The notes below the pieces were generated by a model. That model saw only the letters and a program-made list of their open reading frames with translations. It was not told the origin of the DNA and ran no database searches. The translations under genes and the position numbers were made by a program. Source: Sphingobacteriia bacterium (GTDB lineage: Bacteria > Bacteroidota > Bacteroidia > UBA7662). From it: DNA of 34,426 bases. This document shows positions 24,384 to 32,574 of the stretch, one piece after another. The stretch spans positions 1 to 34,426 of the forward strand of contig RFMW01000235.1 of the NCBI GenBank assembly GCA_009927485.1. Reading direction: 5' to 3'. Each line of letters starts with the position of its first letter. Position 1 is the stretch's first letter.

Positions 24384-25238
24384 TTAGAAAAAGATAACGA
24401 AGATGAGAACAAAGACCAGAGCGGTGGCAACCCAGAGGCGATAATCAACCCGTGGCCTTCCCTGATCAGGAATAGGGACGTTGTACTCCGGTTTCTGAGG
24501 GCGAAAATTATGGTAAATGGTAAGCACCACAATCCCAATCAAGAATTGAATAATAACCTCGTAGTAATGACCCCGTATTCCATGGATAAGGGCGATAAAG
24601 GAAGAGCTGGCAAGCCAAGGCAGGAAAAGGGAATAGCGAACAAACTCTGCTCGGGCGTCTTCTTCTTCGGCCACTCGCTGGGAGCGGCTATTGAAAAGCA
24701 AAGGAGGGAGAAACTGTTTGGCAAGTGCCAGAAATAGACCAAAGAGCAAAACACTGAGAACAATACGAATACCCAGGTTAAGGCCTGTCGATAGAAAAAC
24801 GAGTCCTACAAACTTGGGGATAAAAACTCCGGCAACGGCGCCACACAGCAATCGGCTAAAGCCATGCAAGCTGGTCCAAATGATGAGCCCCAAGGAGATC
24901 CCATTATCCCATAGCATCTCCCATCGCTGCAAAATGTAAAAAGCGGCAAAAGCAAAAACGAGAGGACCTATAAAGAAAGCCGCAATCGTGGAGCCTCCAG
25001 ACCAACCTCCTCCTTGAATAACCGAGTCGTCGGCAAGACGACCGATGGTAACGCCATAGTAATGGAGAACAGGTCGAAGGTCTTCCAGTTTGGCAAAAAA
25101 ATAAGAAAGAAAAATCAAAGGAATCCGTACCAGATAATACCCTAAGATTGCAAGGCAGGCATTATTGATCACAAGGGCTAATCGCTCTTGGGCATTCCAA
25201 ATAGGTTGGTAAGGTTTGATATCGTCTTCGTCCGTCAT
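24384..25238 (-). CDS. Multi-pass membrane protein of unknown function
   Basis: A 284-residue protein with about six or seven hydrophobic segments (near 30-48, 85-103, 108-125, 135-150, 155-172, 200-232 and 265-284) and no soluble domain. No family is recognised; there is no zinc-protease HExxH motif, no ABC or transporter signature. A lysine/arginine-free core, a glycine-rich loop (QGGGWSGGST) and charged loop EEEDARAEFVRYS are the visible landmarks. It precedes the rhodanese gene by 22 bases, and sulfur or membrane stress roles would be guesses. Confidence 0.75.
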   Translation of the reverse strand: MTDEDDIKPYQPIWNAQERLALVINNACLAILGYYLVRIPLIFLSYFFAKLEDLRPVLHYYGVTIGRLADDSVIQGGGWSGGSTIAAFFIGPLVFAFAAFYILQRWEMLWDNGISLGLIIWTSLHGFSRLLCGAVAGVFIPKFVGLVFLSTGLNLGIRIVLSVLLFGLFLALAKQFLPPLLFNSRSQRVAEEEDARAEFVRYSLFLPWLASSSFIALIHGIRGHYYEVIIQFLIGIVVLTIYHNFRPQKPEYNVPIPDQGRPRVDYRLWVATALVFVLIFVIFF

Positions 25239-25266
25239 AGGGTCTTGGATGGGTGCAATTTTCGAA

Positions 25267-25325
25267 GATGAATTAGACTATTGGGTGAGCGATGAACTTA
25301 AACTATTGAATGAGCTATGAATTAG
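25267..25325. repeat. Imperfect tandem repeat of about 24 bp in an intergenic gap
   Basis: Two units of 24 and 25 bases (GATGAATTAGACTATTGGGTGAGC and a variant with the same frame of ATGAA, CTATTG and TGAGC) are followed by a partial third (TATGAATTAG). It lies in the 163-base gap between the membrane-protein and saccharopine-dehydrogenase-like genes, upstream of the former. Function unknown. Confidence 0.55.
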
Positions 25326-25401
25326 CGTGTTTTGAGGGATTAAAGGGAATAGAGGAGCGAAAATGCGAAACAAGGTAAAGATAAGGTTTTTTGGGGCAGA
25401 A

Positions 25402-26655
25402 TCAAGCGATCCCTGCGTACTCTTGGAGATGATGAAAGTTGGGATGCAAGCGGCCTTGGTTTAACAAAAGGGAGTTCCCTGGCATCGAGGAAGGGTCCTT
25501 GATCAAGGGCTTGAGGAAATGCCGAAGTAGAGAAGCACTGAAATCGCGAGACGCATCGGCGGGGAGCTCACAGGGCAAATTATCCACGGCCATGATGTCC
25601 ACGCTGTGGGGATCAAAGGGGGGACATTCAAGCAAAGTGTCCTTGGAAATTCCGTAATAAGGATCCTCAATGGTGGAGGGTCGAAGTGTTAGGGGCACGG
25701 ATCCTTCGATATCGCATGAAATATCCGCGATTTGTTGGATGTTGAATGTTGAATGTTGAATGAAGGCGGGCTCAAAATACCTGGGGGCATCAGGATTCCA
25801 ATAAATGGTATTGATCATGAGGTCCGCCGCACCCAAGTAGGGCCCAATGCAGGTTTCGAAATCTTGAGGATGCGTGTAGAAAGCCTGTGATGAATAGGGC
25901 GAACCGTCTTTGGCTCGAAACAAATCCTTGGAGCGCAGCACGGTGTAAAGGAGAGGCTTCGATCCGGTTGAATTGCTGTGGGAATTCAGGAAGTCTTGAG
26001 GGTCCAGGGCCATGAAACCGGCGTCTTCCAAAACTTTAACAGCGCCTTGACCCACCCGCCCGCTTCCGCAAACCAAAACCCTGTATGGGCTACCGTCCCG
26101 GTTGGCGATAAGCGCGGTTTCGGTTTGGAGGATATGTTGCAACGCTTGATAAGAGCCTGTTTCAAGAGCCTTTGGCCAGGTGTAGGTCCCGCTGCGTAAA
26201 CCCCGCATTCGCAAGCCATGCCATGCCCCCACGATCCCAGCCCAATACCCGAAGGCTACCGTCCTTTGACCCGATTCGTCGGTCATCAATTCATAATCGT
26301 GCAGGGTGATTCGATTTCGAACCATATGCCGCATCAATGCTTGGTTGTATGGCTGTGCTTTGATGGTATGCGAAAAAAAGGCAAAGGCATGATCCGGTAG
26401 CAGTTGATCCAAAGCCACTTCTTTGACCCCCAGAATGAGGTTACATCCTAACAAATCTTCTTGCAGGATGCATCCTGCATCGCGGTATTGACTATCCTCG
26501 TAGCAACGAAAAGGCGAGGGTTGTACCCGAATTTCAGTCCCTGGAAAGGCTTGCATAAGGGCCCTGCAATCCTCCGGAACCATGGGGGCACGAAGATCAT
26601 GAGGCTTTTTGGATTCTCGCAAAATTCCTAATCGGAAAGGCTGGCCAGGATTCAT
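25402..26655 (-). CDS. Saccharopine dehydrogenase (LYS1/lysine-ketoglutarate reductase)-like oxidoreductase
   Basis: A 417-residue NAD(P)-dependent enzyme of the alanine dehydrogenase/saccharopine dehydrogenase superfamily. It opens with the AlaDH/PNT-N-type LGILRESKKPHDLRAPMVP, has a Rossmann glycine motif VLVCGSGRVGQGA (about 190), and contains ADISCDIEGSVPLTLR and VDNLPCELP, which resemble LYS1 and the reductase half of eukaryotic lysine degradation. It could link lysine to saccharopine in either direction; the direction is unknown. A 7-bp tandem repeat of four units lies inside the gene. It begins 14 bases after the S46 peptidase gene and is probably co-transcribed with it. Confidence 0.8.
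   Translation of the reverse strand: MNPGQPFRLGILRESKKPHDLRAPMVPEDCRALMQAFPGTEIRVQPSPFRCYEDSQYRDAGCILQEDLLGCNLILGVKEVALDQLLPDHAFAFFSHTIKAQPYNQALMRHMVRNRITLHDYELMTDESGQRTVAFGYWAGIVGAWHGLRMRGLRSGTYTWPKALETGSYQALQHILQTETALIANRDGSPYRVLVCGSGRVGQGAVKVLEDAGFMALDPQDFLNSHSNSTGSKPLLYTVLRSKDLFRAKDGSPYSSQAFYTHPQDFETCIGPYLGAADLMINTIYWNPDAPRYFEPAFIQHSTFNIQQIADISCDIEGSVPLTLRPSTIEDPYYGISKDTLLECPPFDPHSVDIMAVDNLPCELPADASRDFSASLLRHFLKPLIKDPSSMPGNSLLLNQGRLHPNFHHLQEYAGIA
25734..25761. repeat. Four 7-bp tandem repeats within the saccharopine-dehydrogenase-like gene
   Basis: GTTGGAT followed by three copies of GTTGAAT. The unit is not a multiple of three, so gain or loss of one copy would shift the frame about three-quarters of the way through the gene. 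The region encodes the IQHSTFNIQQIA segment just before the conserved DISCDIEGS motif. Confidence 0.75.
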
Positions 26656-26669
26656 TCGCTTGCAGTGGT

Positions 26670-28913
26670 TTAGCGTTGCAGATGTTCAGGGAGCCCAAGC
26701 GGGAACAATTCCGAGAGGAGGCGTTGATCTCCGATTACATTTTTCAAGTTCCATAACACAAAGCGAATGTCTACCCCTATGGATCGGCTGTAGTCTGCAT
26801 TCCATGCAAAGTCGTTGATGGTTGCTCCAAAAGCTCGGTCGAAATTCACTCCCACCAATTCGCCGTCGGCATTCATGACGGGAGACCCGGAATTCCCTCC
26901 GGTGGTGTCGAGATTGTACAAAAATGCCACAGGAATATCCTCCGATTTGGTTCTTGGTTTTTTGACTGTTTGAGTTTGATCCCTTGCGGCGTCCACCATG
27001 GTGATGGCCAAATCCCCAAATCGCTGTTCTTGGTTTGGCTGTTCGGGTGTTGGTGTCAAGGCCGGGTAACCTTGACGAATGGCGCGGTACAGGGTGGAGT
27101 CGATACGGTAATCGGGATGCTCCGTGGATGCTTTTTCGAACATGCCCTTCAGGGTCGTGAATGGCCGATGATAAACCCCATCTTCCGGCGAGAAACCTTG
27201 GACCTTGCCGTAGGTTAAACGCAAGGTGCTGTTGGCATCCGGAACAAAAGATTGGTTGAGCACCTGAAGACGTAAATCAAGATAGGCGGGTAGGTTGGCG
27301 CTCAATCGGGCCGTCCAATCGCTTTGTTCCTGCTTGATGCGTAAGGACAAATTATGCCAATAATTCCCTAGTACCTGCGTCCATTTGGATTCTTTTGGAA
27401 AGTCATTGGACTGCTCTATTTGGTCCAACCATGCATTCCACTTTCCCAATTGGATGTCCTGCGGTAGTAATTCCGGATTTTGGGATACAAAATACTGGAG
27501 AACGTCCCTTTCGAGGGAACCACGCCAGCTGCCCCGGTTCTTCTCCTTCCAAACATTCAATGCTTTGGTTTCGGCTTCGAGGAGGGAGTCTTTGGAGGGG
27601 TTGTTCTTCCATGCGGTGAGCCGGTCCTTCAAGTCCGCTTCACGGATCAAGCACTGCATCGCTTTGGACTGACCTGCAAGGTGTTGAAAATTTAAATGCA
27701 ATTCAGCACGTTGATGCATGGCCTGATACAAGGAATCCAAGGCGTTCATGGCGATCAATGCATTCGCTTGACCCGCTTGACGGCATGCCTTGTCCACCGA
27801 TTCAAATTGTGCAAGGATGGGGACGCGGCGAAGGCCTTGCAATTTACCTCGGTAATTTTTGGAGGTATTGGCCAGGGACTTGATTCGGGAAGACCATAAC
27901 AACGATTCGCTTGTGGATAGCTCGCTTTGTTTTTCCAATCGCTGTATAAGCCAATCAAAATTCTTTTGGGTAATGGGGAGTAATTTTTCGGCTTGGTAGC
28001 GCAGATAAGAGGCCGGGTAATGGCGAAAAGTCCTGCCGGGATAGCCCATGATCATCACGAAATCATTTTCGGCAAGGGGTTTCTGGGCAATGGGTAAAAA
28101 TGCGATAGGCTTGAAAGGGATATTCTCGGGGTGATACGACCGTGATTCCCCTTTGGGTCCTGTATAGGCTCTCAGGAAGGTATAATCTCCGGTATGACGC
28201 GGCCAAACCCAATTGTCGGATTCCCCACCGAATTCCCCTATGGCACGGGACGGGGCATAAACGATTCGAAGATCACGGAGAACGGTGTATTGAAACAATA
28301 CATACGATTTACCCGGAAACATTTCCGAAACCTCGAACGTGGAATTGCTGTCTTTGGCCGCGGCGGTTTTTTCGAGGGTGGTCATGCGTTCTTTGATAGC
28401 TTTCTGCCGTTCTACAGGGCGGTCGGTACCGGGTAGGTCGGCGAGAATTCGTTCGCTGCAATCCTCAAAGCCTACGGTAATGCGAAGGCTGAGGCCTTTG
28501 GCTGGAATTTCGTCGGTCATTTTGCGCGCATAAAATCCTCTTTCGAGATGATTTTCCTCAGGGGTGCTGACTGCAGCCACGGCATCGAAGGCGCAATGGT
28601 GATTGGTGACCAGGAGTCCCTCCGAAGAAACAAAGGACCCTGAACAACCGCCCACCCTTACCAGGGCAGGGAGCAGTCCTTGGTTGCTTAGGCTCAAAAC
28701 CAGGTTGGGATCCATGCGAAGGCCGGCTTTGACAAGGGCTTCCTTCTGGATGGCGAGGGGAGGAAACATCCCCTCATCTGGCAACGCGTAGGCTGCATGT
28801 TTGCCAAAGACCCCAAGAAGCAGCCCTAACAACATGCGCATTGTTAAACGTTGCGGTAGCATACCCTTAAGGTCAATAGGCTGGGAGCATTCGTAGACGG
28901 TATGGTTTTTCAT
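26670..28913 (-). CDS. S46-family dipeptidyl-peptidase, DPP11-like
   Basis: A 747-residue periplasmic serine exopeptidase of family S46, restricted mainly to Bacteroidota and relatives, that removes dipeptides from peptide N termini. An export signal is within residues 17-43 (QRLTMRMLLGLLLGVFGKHAAYA); Met18 or Met25 may be the true start. Catalytic His106 is in VTNHHCAF and Ser675 in TGGNSGSPV. Arg693 (VGVNFDRAF) sits where DPP11 has the Arg that prefers Asp/Glu at P1; DPP7 has Gly there, so acidic-residue preference is inferred. The C-terminal SRSIGVDIRFVLWNL is typical. It lies between plsC and the saccharopine-dehydrogenase-like gene in one transcription direction. Confidence 0.93.
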   Translation of the reverse strand: MKNHTVYECSQPIDLKGMLPQRLTMRMLLGLLLGVFGKHAAYALPDEGMFPPLAIQKEALVKAGLRMDPNLVLSLSNQGLLPALVRVGGCSGSFVSSEGLLVTNHHCAFDAVAAVSTPEENHLERGFYARKMTDEIPAKGLSLRITVGFEDCSERILADLPGTDRPVERQKAIKERMTTLEKTAAAKDSNSTFEVSEMFPGKSYVLFQYTVLRDLRIVYAPSRAIGEFGGESDNWVWPRHTGDYTFLRAYTGPKGESRSYHPENIPFKPIAFLPIAQKPLAENDFVMIMGYPGRTFRHYPASYLRYQAEKLLPITQKNFDWLIQRLEKQSELSTSESLLWSSRIKSLANTSKNYRGKLQGLRRVPILAQFESVDKACRQAGQANALIAMNALDSLYQAMHQRAELHLNFQHLAGQSKAMQCLIREADLKDRLTAWKNNPSKDSLLEAETKALNVWKEKNRGSWRGSLERDVLQYFVSQNPELLPQDIQLGKWNAWLDQIEQSNDFPKESKWTQVLGNYWHNLSLRIKQEQSDWTARLSANLPAYLDLRLQVLNQSFVPDANSTLRLTYGKVQGFSPEDGVYHRPFTTLKGMFEKASTEHPDYRIDSTLYRAIRQGYPALTPTPEQPNQEQRFGDLAITMVDAARDQTQTVKKPRTKSEDIPVAFLYNLDTTGGNSGSPVMNADGELVGVNFDRAFGATINDFAWNADYSRSIGVDIRFVLWNLKNVIGDQRLLSELFPLGLPEHLQR

Positions 28914-28924
28914 GGTATGTATTA

Positions 28925-28962
28925 ATCGTAGATTCAGGGAAAATGTTGATCGTAGATTCAGG
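28925..28962. repeat. Direct repeat of 14 bp at 24-bp spacing between plsC and the S46 gene
   Basis: ATCGTAGATTCAGG occurs at 28925-28938 and 28949-28962. The second copy overlaps the plsC stop codon, and both lie in or at the edge of the 44-base gap before the S46 gene. A slippage-derived duplication or a processing/regulatory site are both possible. Confidence 0.7.
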
Positions 28963-29794
28963 ATATTTCATGATTTAGCTGTTGCACAATGGCTTCTTGA
29001 ACGGATTGCATCAAGAGTCTTGCCGCCTTTCCAACATGACCATCGCATTGTTGGAGGACCTCTTTGGAAAAGATCGAGGGGAGTACATCAAAGCGAATGG
29101 TTTGTCCAAAGGGTATGGGGAGGAAATTCCATTGAGCCAATCTCCAGGAATCGCGAATCGCCACAGGAACCAATTCCACTTGAGGATTGGAAAGCATCAA
29201 TTGTTCAAGACCCCCGCTTCGGAAGACTGCGGATTGGCCATCACGAGCTCGCGTTCCCTCTGGAAAGTACAAAATATTTTCTCCGCTGCTCGCGATACGT
29301 TCCCCCAATTTTCGCATGGCTTCCAAAGATTGCTGCGGGTTTCGGCGTTGGATGGCAATCACGCCTCCGGTTTTGAAATTGTACGAAATGGAGGGGATTC
29401 CTTTGGACAATTCGGCTTTGGAAACCAAAACCAAGCGGAAAGCACGAAGCTTCCAAATCAAAGGAGGAATATCGTTGAGGCTTTGATGGTTCGCGACAAA
29501 GATGCGGGGCACGGGACGCTGAGCAATACCCGAGGTCGATGCCGAAATCGACAAGGCATCAGGGTGCCTATTCCATGAGATCCGACAGGCATTCAGCCAC
29601 AATGCACCGTACAAAAGTCTATTCATCAGGCGAATCCCTTGCTGATGGGCTTCGTACCCAAAAACCAAATGAACCAAGCGCAGGCATGGATCAAAAACGA
29701 GAACAATGAGCCCAAAGGCCAGCAAATACAGGGGTGTTCCTAGCCACCCTAGCCATCGTGACGTTTTGGAATTCGGAGAAAAGTGGGTATTCAT
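28958..29794 (-). CDS. plsC: 1-acyl-sn-glycerol-3-phosphate acyltransferase (PlsC-type)
   Basis: A 278-residue membrane-bound acyltransferase of phospholipid synthesis. The catalytic H-x4-D motif is HQSLND with His103 and Asp108, and the acceptor-binding motif FPEGTRARDG follows at about 160. Hydrophobic segments near 14-36 and 48-64 anchor it. It converts lysophosphatidic acid to phosphatidic acid, or modifies a related lipid such as an ornithine lipid, which is common in this phylum and cannot be excluded. A promoter is present at 29806-29834. Transcription diverges from the SOUL-family gene. Confidence 0.9.
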   Translation of the reverse strand: MNTHFSPNSKTSRWLGWLGTPLYLLAFGLIVLVFDPCLRLVHLVFGYEAHQQGIRLMNRLLYGALWLNACRISWNRHPDALSISASTSGIAQRPVPRIFVANHQSLNDIPPLIWKLRAFRLVLVSKAELSKGIPSISYNFKTGGVIAIQRRNPQQSLEAMRKLGERIASSGENILYFPEGTRARDGQSAVFRSGGLEQLMLSNPQVELVPVAIRDSWRLAQWNFLPIPFGQTIRFDVLPSIFSKEVLQQCDGHVGKAARLLMQSVQEAIVQQLNHEIS

Positions 29795-29805
29795 GGCTTC
29801 AAGGC

Positions 29806-29834
29806 CGAAAATACAGCCTGACCCGACCTTCCAA
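29806..29834 (-). promoter_or_regulatory. Probable promoter of plsC (TTG-N18-TATTTTCG)
   Basis: On the minus strand TTG (29832-29834) and TATTTTCG (29806-29813) are 18 bases apart; the -7 box differs from TAnnTTTG at one position. It is 11 bases before the ATG. Confidence 0.45.
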
Positions 29835-29897
29835 AGGGTTCTTGTGAATTTGGGGGAGGAGCTGGAACATTATTCGTTCTTCGGCGTTTTGTAGTTA

Positions 29898-30497
29898 ATG
29901 AAATCGATGAAAATGCTGTTTATTGGCTTGCTTTTGGTCTTGGCTTTCTTGGCTGGGAGGCGTCTCTTGGCCTCCGAGAAGGTTCCTGAGCCGACCTTCA
30001 AGCGCTTGGCCAAATTGGGTGGGGGTGTGGAAGTCAGAGCATACCCGTCTTTGGTGGTGGCCAAAACGGGTCTGAGAAGCAATTCCTTGGGAGCCCCTGC
30101 CAACGAGGGTTTCCGTAAAGTTGCCCGTTACCTCTTTGGGGGGAATGAGCGTTCCGAATCCATGGCCATGACAGCGCCTGTGGTGATGGACATGGGCGAG
30201 CAGCCTTCCTTGTTCTTTTATATGCCCTTTGATCGTAGCGAGTCCGATTTGCCCGCTACAAGGGACCGTGCGATAACCTTGCAAACCCTTCCGCCTCGTA
30301 CCCTGGGGGTCCTAAGGTTTGGGGGCTATGCCAGCGACAAAGATCTGAAGAGGTACGGGCGTCGCCTAAGGGAAATCCTGGAGCAAGAAGGTTGGCAGGT
30401 GGAAGGTCCCCTCTTGTACATGGGTTACAATGCCCCTTGGACCTTGGTGGGGCGACGCAACGAGGTCGCCTTTGAGGTGCGACGTTCCAAGGCTTAA
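29898..30497 (+). CDS. SOUL-family (haem-binding-like) protein
   Basis: A 199-residue protein with an N-terminal signal or membrane anchor (about 3-22) followed by a SOUL domain of about 170 residues. Family landmarks include VEVRAYPSLVVAKT, FRKVARYLFGGNERSESMAMTAPVV and the FFYMPF and YMGYNAPWT segments. Family members in animals bind haem or similar tetrapyrroles; bacterial roles are unknown. No axial haem ligand can be assigned with confidence. The gene stands alone, divergent from plsC and convergent with tmRNA. An internal ATG nine bases downstream is an alternative start. Confidence 0.9.
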   Translation: MKSMKMLFIGLLLVLAFLAGRRLLASEKVPEPTFKRLAKLGGGVEVRAYPSLVVAKTGLRSNSLGAPANEGFRKVARYLFGGNERSESMAMTAPVVMDMGEQPSLFFYMPFDRSESDLPATRDRAITLQTLPPRTLGVLRFGGYASDKDLKRYGRRLREILEQEGWQVEGPLLYMGYNAPWTLVGRRNEVAFEVRRSKA

Positions 30498-30545
30498 ATC
30501 ATTCTTGGCATGGGGCCTGTTCCAAAAACAGATACCCCCGGGTTG

Positions 30546-30911
30546 TGGAGCTGCAGGGAGTTGAACCCTGGTCCAGTCAAGCCGATCCCCGACTTTCTAC
30601 ATGCTTATCCATCCCTTGATTTTCGACGGGATCCAGGCGGGCGGCGGGCCGAAGATCACGCTTAGGCTTTAGGGTTCTCGTTCCTTGGTCAAGCCTGCCT
30701 TAGAACCAGTTCAATGTGGTCGATGCCTCCATAGGACAGGCCATTGAGCTCACCTGTCCGGAGACAACTCTTGCTAATTCCTAGAATTAAGCAGCGAGTG
30801 CGTAGTCGTAGTTGCCGTTTAAGGCTTGAACCATCGGATTAACGAGCAACGGTTCCAGGCTCGGCATGCTTACCGGGTCATCTAAACAAGCTGTCGATTC
30901 CGTTCAGCCCC
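30546..30911 (-). ncRNA. ssrA: Transfer-messenger RNA (tmRNA)
   Basis: One-piece tmRNA of about 366 bases. The 5' end GGGGCTGAACGGAATCGAC pairs with the 3' end CAGCTCC through GGGGCTG, and the 3' half has the T-arm GGTTCAACTCC. A tag reading frame near 30787-30830 ends in NGNYDYALAA and TAA; YALAA is the usual degradation signal. The resume codon is one of the few codons before NGNYDYALAA and cannot be fixed by eye. The CCA end is not encoded. It rescues stalled ribosomes and tags unfinished proteins. Its promoter starts just 6 bases upstream of the 5' end. Confidence 0.96.
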
Positions 30912-30917
30912 GAAATG

Positions 30918-30948
30918 CAAAAATACGATCTTTTCCTGAAATCCGCAA
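30918..30948 (-). promoter_or_regulatory. Promoter of tmRNA (TTG-N20-TATTTTTG)
   Basis: TTG (30946-30948 read on the minus strand) and TATTTTTG (30918-30925) are 20 bases apart, a full consensus match, 6 bases ahead of the tmRNA start. It fits entirely in the 43 bases between tmRNA and the stop of the upstream biotin-carboxylase gene. Confidence 0.72.
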
Positions 30949-30954
30949 GGCGCA

Positions 30955-32529
30955 TTATCGATTCCAAAGCCTCTGCCAAGCATCGGTGGCGCCAATGGTA
31001 TGGTTTGAAGCGCTTTGGACTGTAGGGCTTTGGGTTCCTTGGGAAGAGGACTGGTGTTGTAACACTGCTGCAGCGATTGCGATTTCTTCCGAAAGGGAGA
31101 GTGGACTCCCTGATGCAGAGGACTCCCATGGCGGCAATGGGGTATCCAGGGATTCAGCACCACGAAAATATTGAGCAATAAAGCCGGTATCGAAACGGCC
31201 TTCCACAAAGGCGGATTGCTCCATGACCCAACGCCCAAAATCCAGGGTGGTAGCGGGTCCCGCAAGTTCAAATTCATCCAAGGCCCTTTTCATCCGAGCA
31301 ATGGCGGCCAATCGATTGGGGGCATGCACAATGAGTTTGGCCAGCAAAGGATCGTAATGCACCGGGATGTCCATGCCTTCTTCGTAACCGGAATCCAAAC
31401 GAACCCCGGGACCTTGAGGGGGTTGGAAGCGAATGAGCTTGCCCAGGTCCGGCAGAAATTGATTGCGAGGATCCTCTGCACAAATCCTTAGCTCAATGCT
31501 GTGACCGTTGATGCGCAAATCCTCTTGACGAAGCGTAAGGGGAAGTCCGGCCGCCATTTCGAATTGCAAACGAACCAGGTCCAAGCCCGTGATGCATTCG
31601 GTAACGGGGTGCTCCACTTGGAGGCGGGTGTTCATTTCCAAGAAGTAAAAGCGGTTGTCTTGGTCCAACAAAAATTCGACAGTACCTGCATTGCGGTACC
31701 CGCAGGCTTGGGCAACGCGTACCGCAGCTTCACCCATGGCTTTGCGGAGGTCTGCATCCAAACAGGAGGATGGGGCTTCTTCGACGAGCTTTTGGTGCCT
31801 GCGTTGAATGGAACATTCCCTTTCGAACAAGTAAACCGTGTGCCCGTAGTCATCGGCCATTAATTGAATCTCGATATGCCTGGGATTGGCGATGTACTTC
31901 TCCAAAAAGACAGCTCCGTCACCAAAGGCGTTGGTTGCTTCCGATATGGCCAAATGCAGGGATTCGTGGAGCTCTTCCAAACGGTTCACAATGCGCATTC
32001 CCTTTCCGCCACCTCCCGCAGCTGCTTTGATCAGCAAAGGAAATCCGATAGCTTGGGCGATCTCTGCCGCTTGTACGGGGTCTGAAACGGGATGATCGGT
32101 TCCGGGAACCAGGGGAATCTCGTATCCGGCAACGGCTTGTTTGGCGGCGACTTTGTTGCCCATGGCCTCCATGCTTCGGGAGCTTGGGCCTACCAAGACC
32201 AGGCCTGCTTCTTCAACCGCTTTGGCAAAGGCTGCATTTTCGGAAAGAAAACCATACCCCGGATGAATGGCTTGGCATTTCTGTTCCAAGGCAAGACGAA
32301 TCAAAGACTCTCCGCGCAGGTAGGATGCCGAGGAGGGTGCCGGACCAATCGGAAAGGCCCAATCGGCATGCCGAACGTGGGGGGCCATTCGATCTGCCTC
32401 GGAAAACACGGCGACCGTTTCGATGCCCATTTCTCGGGCAGTGCGCAGAATTCGCCAAGCGATTTCGCCGCGGTTGGCAATCAGGACTTTGTGAATGGGT
32501 CTGGGGGCGTGAGCGAGGGCAGAGGGCAT
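30955..32529 (-). CDS. Biotin carboxylase subunit of an acyl-CoA carboxylase
   Basis: A 524-residue ATP-grasp biotin carboxylase. The N-terminal domain begins VLIANRGEIAWRILRT; the ATP loop is AAAGGGGKGMRIV, and RRHQKLVEEAPS, FLEMNTRLQVEHPVTE and the RICAEDP segment are in place. After the carboxylase core (about 12-455) a Ser/Gln-rich tail of about 60 residues follows, with no biotinyl domain (no MKM motif), so a separate carrier protein is needed. Its best partner in the window is the carboxyltransferase at the opposite end, making an MCC- or PCC-type enzyme; housekeeping acetyl-CoA carboxylase is an alternative, though AccC is usually shorter and lacks such a tail. It diverges from ccmB. 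Confidence 0.9.
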   Translation of the reverse strand: MPSALAHAPRPIHKVLIANRGEIAWRILRTAREMGIETVAVFSEADRMAPHVRHADWAFPIGPAPSSASYLRGESLIRLALEQKCQAIHPGYGFLSENAAFAKAVEEAGLVLVGPSSRSMEAMGNKVAAKQAVAGYEIPLVPGTDHPVSDPVQAAEIAQAIGFPLLIKAAAGGGGKGMRIVNRLEELHESLHLAISEATNAFGDGAVFLEKYIANPRHIEIQLMADDYGHTVYLFERECSIQRRHQKLVEEAPSSCLDADLRKAMGEAAVRVAQACGYRNAGTVEFLLDQDNRFYFLEMNTRLQVEHPVTECITGLDLVRLQFEMAAGLPLTLRQEDLRINGHSIELRICAEDPRNQFLPDLGKLIRFQPPQGPGVRLDSGYEEGMDIPVHYDPLLAKLIVHAPNRLAAIARMKRALDEFELAGPATTLDFGRWVMEQSAFVEGRFDTGFIAQYFRGAESLDTPLPPWESSASGSPLSLSEEIAIAAAVLQHQSSSQGTQSPTVQSASNHTIGATDAWQRLWNR

Positions 32530-32574
32530 GGGCTAAATTTCGTCAACAAACGGACCTAAATTAGCCACCAATTC

